From the NCBI GenBank assembly GCA_002439805.1, contig DJPQ01000075.1:1-43893 (forward strand): DNA of 43,893 nt. The letters run 5' to 3'. The DNA comes from Bacteroidales bacterium UBA6408 (GTDB lineage: Bacteria > Bacteroidota > Bacteroidia > Bacteroidales > UBA932). The notes beneath the pieces were generated by a model that was not told the origin of the DNA, did no database searches, and saw nothing but the letters and a program-made list of their open reading frames with translations. Below are positions 22,966-28,141 of the stretch, one piece after another (the first letter of the stretch is position 1; every line of letters starts with the position of its first letter). The translations under genes and the position numbers were made by a program.

Positions 22966-23721
22966 ATGACAAAACAGGAATTTTCGGATTTTTGCGACGA
23001 CCTTGAGAGCGGGACGCTCCGCGTGGCGGAGAAAGTTGCCGGGGAATGGGTCGTTAGCGTTGAGGTGAAGGAGCGGATTCTGGACGGGTTCCGGGTCGGG
23101 ACGCTCGTGCAGATGGGGGAGTTCGTCGATAAGGACACGGTGCCGGAGCGGCATTTCTCTACGTCGGACGGGGTGCGTCTGGTGCCCGGCGGAAGCAGCG
23201 TCAGAAGAGGGGCGTTTCTGGCGAAGAGCGTTGTGGTGATGCCTCCGGCGTATGTGAACATCGGGGCTTATGTTGATGAGGGGACGATGATTGACTCCCA
23301 CGCGCTCGTGGGATCCTGCGCCCAGGTCGGGAAGAGGGTACATCTCTCGGCGGCATCGCAGCTCGGAGGAGTGCTTGAGCCGGTCGGGGCGCTGCCTGTC
23401 ATCATCGAGGACGACGTGTTCATCGGCGGAAACTGCGGAATCTATGAGGGAACGGTCGTAAAGTCCGGCGCGGTGGTAGGCACGGGGGTGATAATCAATT
23501 CATCCACTTCGGTTTATGACGCGACGAGAGGGGAGTGGATTCGGAGGAACGACGCCGGACGGATTGTGATTCCGGAAGGCGCTGTGGTCGTGGCGGGTTC
23601 AAGACCGGTGGCCCATGGACCGGGAGCGGCTGCGGGGATTCATCTCTATTGTCCCGTAATCGTGAAATACCGCGACTCCAAGACCTCCGGTTCCATACAG
23701 CTTGAAGAGCTGCTGAGGTGA
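22966..23721 (+). CDS. dapD: 2,3,4,5-tetrahydropyridine-2,6-dicarboxylate N-succinyltransferase
   Basis: Acyltransferase that succinylates tetrahydrodipicolinate, 251 residues. The N-terminal helical part is followed by a left-handed beta-helix of hexapeptide repeats (VVVMPPAYVNIGAYVDEGTM, then IDSHALVGSCAQVGKRVHLS and IIEDDVFIGGNCGIYEGTVV), and ends LYCPVIVKYRDSKTSGSIQL. These are DapD hallmarks, including the invariant MIDSHALVGSCAQVG segment. Its presence with an M20 enzyme points to the succinylase branch. The branch also needs a DapC/ArgD aminotransferase, which is not in this window. Confidence 0.95.
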   Translation: MTKQEFSDFCDDLESGTLRVAEKVAGEWVVSVEVKERILDGFRVGTLVQMGEFVDKDTVPERHFSTSDGVRLVPGGSSVRRGAFLAKSVVVMPPAYVNIGAYVDEGTMIDSHALVGSCAQVGKRVHLSAASQLGGVLEPVGALPVIIEDDVFIGGNCGIYEGTVVKSGAVVGTGVIINSSTSVYDATRGEWIRRNDAGRIVIPEGAVVVAGSRPVAHGPGAAAGIHLYCPVIVKYRDSKTSGSIQLEELLR

Positions 23722-23884
23722 GATCCTCCTCTGAACACCGTGCAGCGCCAGCTGGCTCGCATTGTCTTGAGGAACTGCTGCGGTAAGATTATCCCACGCT
23801 TCTGAGGGGAGGCAGGAGAAACAGTATGGAGGGCTGCGCTTCCTGCGGTGAACTTGGACGGAATTGACAGTGAGAATGAATAGA
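23722..23884 (+). other. dapD-dapF spacer with an echo of the dapD 3' end
   Basis: The 163-bp gap has no gene. At 23764-23784 the sequence CTTGAGGAACTGCTGCGGTAA echoes the last codons of dapD: both read LEELLR-stop, and the next bases AGAT also match. Nothing else in the spacer resembles dapD, so it is a short duplication or chance similarity. Confidence 0.35.
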
Positions 23885-24895
23885 ATGACATTTTATAAAT
23901 ACAACGGGGCGGGAAACGATTTCCTTGTCGCCGACAACCGCGACGGTAGCATCCGACTGACGGAAAGGTATATTTCGGAAATATGTGACCGTCACTACGG
24001 CGTGGGGGCCGATGGGGTTATGCTGCTCGGAGACGGGAGCGACCGCTTCGACTTCACGATGGACTATTATAATTCCGACGGTTCAGGAGGGATGATGTGC
24101 GGGAACGGCGGCCGATGCATAGTGGCCTTCGCCGACTTTCTCGGGCTCAGTCCCGCTGCCGAAGACGGCTGCTGGGCATTTGCGGGGCCTGACGGGATGC
24201 ATCGGGCATATCTTCTCAGGGATGAGAAGGCTATGGAGCCTCGGGAAAACACGCGGACCGTGCGCCTGAAGATGCGTGACATTTCCGTGCCCCGGCATTA
24301 TGATTCCCTGAAGGCCGACCATGCTGCCTCCGGCTGGTTCATAGACACCGGAACGAGGCATTTCGTGCGCCTGCTCGACGACCCCGTCGATGAGAAATAT
24401 GTTGACAGGCAGGGGCGTAACCTCAGGTGGACTCCGGAGTTTGCTCCTCTCGGGGTGAACGTGAATTTTGTGATTGGCGGCAATCCTCTGGAAGTCAGGA
24501 CTTTCGAGAAGGGAGTCGAGGCCGAGACCTGCGCCTGCGGAACAGGAATCACGGCCTCCGCAGTTGCTGCCTGGCTCGGTGGCATTGCGCCCGCTTCCCG
24601 CGATCTCATGACCGGAGCGCTTCACTATGAGGTCGACGCCCTCAACGACCGCCTCTCCGTCGATTTCCTCCCGCACATCCGTCCCGAAGACATCCTCCGC
24701 ACCGTGCCGACCGCTCAAGGCTGCGATGCCTCAGTTCAGGGTGCCTCAGCCCCATCGCACATTCCGGTCGCCCATGGCTCCGCCGCCCCTGCTCAAGAAT
24801 CCGCAGCCTCATCACACGACCCCGACGCCCCGCTTTTCACGGATGTCTGGCTCACCGGTCCGGCGACTCTCGTGGCAAAAATCGACATATTGTAG
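23885..24895 (+). CDS. dapF: diaminopimelate epimerase with a low-complexity insertion
   Basis: Converts LL- to meso-diaminopimelate; cofactor-free, two-cysteine mechanism. From ATG 23885 (MTFYKYNGAGNDFL) it is 336 residues; ATG 23876 would add three. The catalytic cysteines are Cys72 in MMCGNGGRC and Cys218 in ETCACGTG. Residues 270-318 are an Ala/Ser/Pro/His-rich stretch (for example SVQGASAPSHIPVAHGSAAP) that is absent from typical 265-285-residue enzymes. It is followed by the normal terminal strand TDVWLTGPATLVAKIDIL. The insertion is in frame and leaves the core intact. It is the last gene of the lysine operon. Confidence 0.95.
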   Translation: MTFYKYNGAGNDFLVADNRDGSIRLTERYISEICDRHYGVGADGVMLLGDGSDRFDFTMDYYNSDGSGGMMCGNGGRCIVAFADFLGLSPAAEDGCWAFAGPDGMHRAYLLRDEKAMEPRENTRTVRLKMRDISVPRHYDSLKADHAASGWFIDTGTRHFVRLLDDPVDEKYVDRQGRNLRWTPEFAPLGVNVNFVIGGNPLEVRTFEKGVEAETCACGTGITASAVAAWLGGIAPASRDLMTGALHYEVDALNDRLSVDFLPHIRPEDILRTVPTAQGCDASVQGASAPSHIPVAHGSAAPAQESAASSHDPDAPLFTDVWLTGPATLVAKIDIL

Positions 24896-24923
24896 AATAT
24901 TTCACTCAAAAACATTATTTTTG
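24889..24923 (+). promoter_or_regulatory. putative promoter of the DUF975 gene
   Basis: ATTG (24889-24892), 23 bp, TATTTTTG (24916-24923). The −7 box is perfect, the spacer a little long. It would give a leader of about 235 nt that contains the whole family I repeat copy B. Confidence 0.45.
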
Positions 24924-24983
24924 CATTCTCAAAGTCTAACTCAGATACTTGAACAACTTGAATACTCGAATTAGATGCTCGGA

Positions 24984-25163
24984 GATTTGAGTCAGATTTT
25001 TGAGGATAGATTTCTTTTTGAAGAGGGAGCATACCGGGCGTATGTGGCCGATGAAAAAAGAATCTTTTCGATAAGTGAGAGCAGAGCCAAACTCGCTTGG
25101 GCTATGCCGAACGCAGAAAAGGGCGATGAAATCGAAATATAGACCAAAAAGATAACTCAAATC
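24984..25163 (+). repeat. family I structured repeat, copy B, full length, in the DUF975 leader
   Basis: About 180 nt closed by GATTTGAGT (24984-24992) and its exact complement ACTCAAATC (25155-25163). Inside are TCAGATTTTTGAGGATAGAT, a GAAGAGGGAG stretch, the 58-nt core (25064-25121; three differences from the 43098 copy) and GACCAAAAAGATA. The ATG of the next gene is 3 nt beyond the right arm. It could be an RNA leader or a small mobile element; both fit inverted ends. Confidence 0.75.
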
Positions 25164-25166
25164 ATT

Positions 25167-25808
25167 ATGATGACAACTAATCAGGAATTCAAAAATGCGG
25201 CTCTCGCCGCGCTGAAAGGCAACTGGGCGCCGGCGGTGCTCGCTACCCTCGTCATTTCAGTCATTTCGTGTGTGGTCTCAGGATCCACCTCTCTCTACCA
25301 GCTGTACAATCCTGAAGCGTGGGGAGCGCAGATGGGACTCAACGGAGGCTCCATGCTCCTTTACATATTCGTCCTCATTCCCCTTGGCGTGGGCGCCACA
25401 TACGCATTCAACGCGCTCTATGTCTATTCAAACGGGGATATACTCTCAAACAGTTTCGGCTATGGATTCAAAATTTACTGGAGGGCAATCGGGGGAACGC
25501 TGCTTGTCGCTGTCTTTACTTTCCTCTGGTCACTGCTTCTTGTCATTCCGGGCATCATAAAGGCATATTCATACTCGATGACCCCGTACATCCTCATCGA
25601 CAATCCGGAACTTTCCGTGCGCGAGGCCATCAGAAAGAGCCAGCGGATGATGGTAGGACAGAAATTTAACCTGTTCTGGCTGCAGCTCAGCTTCATCGGG
25701 TGGTTCATCCTTGCCTGCCTCACCGGCGGAATAGGCTTCCTGTGGTTTGTGCCGTACTATCAGACATCGCAGGCCGTGTTCTACCAGAATCTCAGGAACA
25801 ATCTCTGA
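25167..25808 (+). CDS. DUF975 family integral membrane protein
   Basis: Membrane protein of 213 residues. The opening TNQEFKNAALAALKGNWAPA is the family N-terminus, followed by several membrane segments: VLATLVISVISCVVSG, GSMLLYIFVLIPLGVGATYA, TLLVAVFTFLWSLLLVIPGI and LQLSFIGWFILACLTGGIGF. The motif YSMTPYILIDNPELSVREAI is characteristic. DUF975 proteins have no known biochemical role. The start is ATG 25167 or the adjacent ATG 25170. It is led by a family I repeat in its 5' untranslated region and converges with rimM. Confidence 0.88.
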   Translation: MMTTNQEFKNAALAALKGNWAPAVLATLVISVISCVVSGSTSLYQLYNPEAWGAQMGLNGGSMLLYIFVLIPLGVGATYAFNALYVYSNGDILSNSFGYGFKIYWRAIGGTLLVAVFTFLWSLLLVIPGIIKAYSYSMTPYILIDNPELSVREAIRKSQRMMVGQKFNLFWLQLSFIGWFILACLTGGIGFLWFVPYYQTSQAVFYQNLRNNL

Positions 25809-25863
25809 CCGGTTCTGGAGGAGGGGATGGGCTGACGGCTGCCGGTTGCGGAAAGGAACCGCG

Positions 25864-26394
25864 TCACAGCAGCCCTTCCGGGAGCGACATCACGAGCGTG
25901 CGTGTCTCGGGGTCGGCTGAAACGATGAAGTCTTCATGGAGCGGAATTATCACCGCTCCTTTTTTTGTCTCCACCTCAATGCATGGATTTGACGGGATGT
26001 CGAGAAAGTCCGTGACCTTGCCAAGGACAGCCGGGGATGCGGCCTTTCCTCGTGAACCGCCGTCCGTCTTGTCAGCGTTCACCGTCGCAACCGTCCATCC
26101 GATCAGGTCCGTGTCATCTTCATATTCGCCCTCGTCCTCGACGAAGACCTCCTTCCCGACGAGTTCCTCCGCATCCTCGAAGCTGCGGACGTCAGTCAGC
26201 CGCACGACGGCCTTGGCGGAACCCCTGCGGGTGAAACTTTCAATGAAAAAAGGAACCGGCAGCCCGTCAAAATAGACGAACACCGGTTCCGAAATCTCCA
26301 AATCGTCGGGATCGAACGAAAGAAAACTCAGGACTACAGCTCCGTCCTGCCCGTCCGACTTGCTTACCTTGGCTATTTTAAGCAGGTTTTCCAA
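25864..26394 (-). CDS. rimM: 16S rRNA processing protein RimM
   Basis: Assembly factor for the 30S subunit head that binds ribosomal protein S19; 176 residues. The N-terminal barrel has LLKIAKVSKSDGQDGAVVLS (a degenerate form of the usual GxxHGxxGEV loop), PVFVYFDGLPVPFFIESFTR and the VVRLTDVRSFEDAEELVGKE segment. A PRC-like C-terminal barrel follows (LIGWTVATV, then VLGKVTDFLDIPSNPCIEV and VIIPLHEDFIV). It starts 17 bp after the rpsP stop on the same strand, the order seen in many bacteria. Little else could have this domain pair next to rpsP. Confidence 0.93.
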   Translation of the reverse strand: MENLLKIAKVSKSDGQDGAVVLSFLSFDPDDLEISEPVFVYFDGLPVPFFIESFTRRGSAKAVVRLTDVRSFEDAEELVGKEVFVEDEGEYEDDTDLIGWTVATVNADKTDGGSRGKAASPAVLGKVTDFLDIPSNPCIEVETKKGAVIIPLHEDFIVSADPETRTLVMSLPEGLL

Positions 26395-26411
26395 AGGAAA
26401 TCTTGGTTAAA

Positions 26412-26969
26412 TTAAGCCTCGGCAGGAGCCTCTGTTGCCTCAGCCTCGGCAGCGGCGGCAGCAGCCTCGGCGGCCTTTGCCTCTTCTGCGGCCTTGGCAG
26501 CCTCAGCGGCTTCCTGAGCCTTCTTGGCAAGAGCTGCGGCGCGCTCCTGATTTACCTTTGCCTCAGCCTCTGCGGCGGCCTTTGCCTTGGCGTCGGCAGC
26601 CTTTACGAGACCTTCCTTCTTTGCGTTCACCTTAGCCTCCTTGGCGGCCTTCCAAGCTTCGAACTTGGCATCGGCATCCGCCTGAGTGAGTGCGCCCTTT
26701 GCCACGCCGCCGTCAAGATGCTTGCGGAGAAGCACTCCCTCGTAGGAGAGGATTCTGCGGGTGACGAGAGTGAGCTCGGCGCCGACCTTCACCCAGTTGA
26801 GAGCCTTGTCGAAATCGAGGACGATTGTCGCAGGGTTCGTGTTAGGGTTGTAAGAGCCGATCTGCTCGATGTAACGACCGTCGCGAGGTGCGCGGGTGTC
26901 GGCCACAACAATGTGGAAGAATGCGAAATTCTTCTTACCGTGGCGCTGAAGACGAATTTTAACAGCCAT
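26412..26969 (-). CDS. rpsP: 30S ribosomal protein S16 with alanine-rich C-terminal extension
   Basis: Small-subunit protein. The first 85 residues are canonical (MAVKIRLQRHGKKNFAFFHI, then VVADTRAPRDGRYIEQIGSY and NPATIVLDFDKALNWVKVGA). The rest, to 185, is an Ala/Glu/Lys-rich helical tail (for example KAAAEAEAKVNQERAAALAK). Extended S16 proteins are usual in Bacteroidota, so the tail is not evidence of error. It is the first gene of an rpsP-rimM operon with a clear promoter at 27033-27064. Confidence 0.97.
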   Translation of the reverse strand: MAVKIRLQRHGKKNFAFFHIVVADTRAPRDGRYIEQIGSYNPNTNPATIVLDFDKALNWVKVGAELTLVTRRILSYEGVLLRKHLDGGVAKGALTQADADAKFEAWKAAKEAKVNAKKEGLVKAADAKAKAAAEAEAKVNQERAAALAKKAQEAAEAAKAAEEAKAAEAAAAAAEAEATEAPAEA

Positions 26970-27032
26970 TGTGAATCTGTTTTAAATGTTTAATAAAATT
27001 ACCTTGTGCTTTCCTTCCCGAGGAAAACCCCG

Positions 27033-27064
27033 CAAAGATAGTGATTATCGCCGAATTGTGCAAT
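27033..27064 (-). promoter_or_regulatory. promoter of rpsP-rimM
   Basis: Read on the minus strand: ATTG (27064-27061), 20 bp, TATCTTTG (27040-27033). The −7 box is perfect. The leader is about 60 nt. Confidence 0.65.
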
Positions 27065-27132
27065 ATCCGGAGGACATCGGAAATTTTTCTTAGAAGATGT
27101 TTTAATTTTTTGTTCAGTTATTTTGAGATGTA

Positions 27133-27223
27133 TTTTTGAGTCAGATTTTATCGTTTTGAGAGGAGTTTAGCGGTGCTAAATGACGAGCAAAATGGGAAAA
27201 TATGGCCAAAAAGACACCAAAAG
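27133..27223 (+). repeat. short element sharing the ends of family I
   Basis: Starts TTTTTGAGTCAGATTTT, as at the left of copy B, and ends GGCCAAAAAGACACCAAAAG, like GACCAAAAAGATA of copy B. The middle is different and has the hairpin TTTAGC-GGT-GCTAAA. It lies in the 398-bp gap 26970-27367, which has two promoters but no gene. Confidence 0.4.
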
Positions 27224-27243
27224 AACGAACACATAAAAGTAAA

Positions 27244-27276
27244 TGTGAGAAAAATTAAAACAGCTTCTTATTTTTG
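27244..27276 (+). promoter_or_regulatory. putative promoter of the DUF2147 gene
   Basis: TGTG (27244-27247), 21 bp, TATTTTTG (27269-27276). The −7 box is perfect, the −33 box weak. The leader is about 85 nt. Confidence 0.5.
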
Positions 27277-27367
27277 CACAGGATTTGCGATTCGTTCGGG
27301 ATTTGGAATCATAGGCAACGAATTCTGAACTTTCATATTATTAGGAGAATTTTTTAATGGTTTATTT

Positions 27368-27841
27368 ATGAAAAGGATAATCACTCTTGCCCTCGGCATC
27401 GTCATGGGACTTTCCGCAGGCACATTCGCGCTCTCCGCACAGGAGTCGCGCAACAACACGGCGGACGGCATTGTCGGCAACTATTTCATCGACTACAACG
27501 GCGAACAGTCCAAGGTCCGCTGCTACAGGGAGGCCGACGGCACCTACACCTTCCTCAACTATTGGTGTGCGAATATGTACGACAAGAACGGCAACATCTT
27601 CCTCGACACCAAGAATCCCGACAAGGCTCTCCGCAACAAGCCCTGCAACGAGATGATAATCATGTGGAATCTCAAGTACAACCCGGAGAAGAAGCACTGG
27701 AAGGGCAAGATTTACGACCCGACCAGCGGCATCCGCGTCGATGCCACCGTCAAGTTCACCAAAGACAACATGATTGCAGTCCGCGGCTCCGTTCTGGGCA
27801 TCGGCAAGACCGTCAAATGGAAGCCTATTCCGGAAGAATAG
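27368..27841 (+). CDS. DUF2147 family secreted protein
   Basis: Exported protein of 157 residues with a signal peptide (MKRIITLALGIVMGLSAGTF, cleaved near LSAQ). The DUF2147 pattern is seen in ADGIVGNYFIDYNGEQSKVR, a central LRNKPCNEMIIMWNLKYNPE and WKGKIYDPTSGIRVDATVKF, ending AVRGSVLGIGKTVKWKPI. The family is a calycin-like barrel found in the periplasm of many Gram-negative bacteria, with no settled function. It has its own promoter and a strong terminator shared with the convergent tRNA gene. Confidence 0.88.
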   Translation: MKRIITLALGIVMGLSAGTFALSAQESRNNTADGIVGNYFIDYNGEQSKVRCYREADGTYTFLNYWCANMYDKNGNIFLDTKNPDKALRNKPCNEMIIMWNLKYNPEKKHWKGKIYDPTSGIRVDATVKFTKDNMIAVRGSVLGIGKTVKWKPIPEE

Positions 27842-27856
27842 AATCAGAATGACAAC

Positions 27857-27889
27857 AAAAAAGACGGCTGAGATTCAGTCGTCTTTTTT
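27857..27889. terminator. bidirectional intrinsic terminator between the DUF2147 gene and tRNA-Leu
   Basis: Stem GACGGCTGA (27863-27871) with TCAGTCGTC (27875-27883), one G-T pair, flanked by AAAAAA on the left and TTTTTT on the right. It therefore works on both strands and serves both convergent transcripts. Confidence 0.88.
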
Positions 27890-27891
27890 CG

Positions 27892-27975
27892 TGCGGATGG
27901 CGAGACTCGAACTCGCACAGGAAAAACTCCCACTACCCCCTCAAAGTAGCGCGTCTACCATTTCGCCACATCCGC
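27892..27975 (-). tRNA. tRNA-Leu (anticodon GAG)
   Basis: An 84-nt class II tRNA. Acceptor arms are GCGGATG and CATCCGC; the D-arm contains AAATGGTAGA. The anticodon stem is CTACT with GGTAG and the loop TTGAGGG, giving anticodon GAG after the invariant T33. There is a long variable arm (GGGAG-TTTTT-CCT), and the T-arm is GCGAG-TTCGAGT-CTCGC. The discriminator is A and no CCA is encoded. It decodes CUC and CUU. Confidence 0.96.
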
Positions 27976-27990
27976 TTTGAATTGGGACTG

Positions 27991-28021
27991 CAAAGATAGA
28001 CATAATTTGTAATCCTGCAAA
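27991..28021 (-). promoter_or_regulatory. promoter of tRNA-Leu
   Basis: Read on the minus strand: TTTG (28021-28018), 19 bp, TATCTTTG (27998-27991): a full consensus match. The −7 box ends 15 bp before the mature 5' end. Confidence 0.8.
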
Positions 28022-28075
28022 ATTTTTGTTCAGATTTTAGCACAAATTTTAGCGCGGATTTCAGCACGGAAGGAA

Positions 28076-28120
28076 ATAACTCGCGGGACCGGGCAAAAAA
28101 ACTGCGGTTCCGCGAGTTAT
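28076..28120 (-). terminator. long hairpin after feoAB, probable terminator
   Basis: A 16-bp stem (28076-28091 with 28105-28120, one G-T pair) with a 13-nt loop, 21 bp after the feoAB stop. The tail on the minus strand (TTCCTTCC) is only partly T-rich, so release may need help. Confidence 0.5.
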
Positions 28121-28141
28121 GCGTAATTGCCGACATACCGC

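Noticed and set aside
26412..26640. Alanine-rich tail of ribosomal protein S16 as an anomaly
   Set aside because: Extended S16 proteins are usual in Bacteroidota; not counted with the DapF and FeoB insertions.
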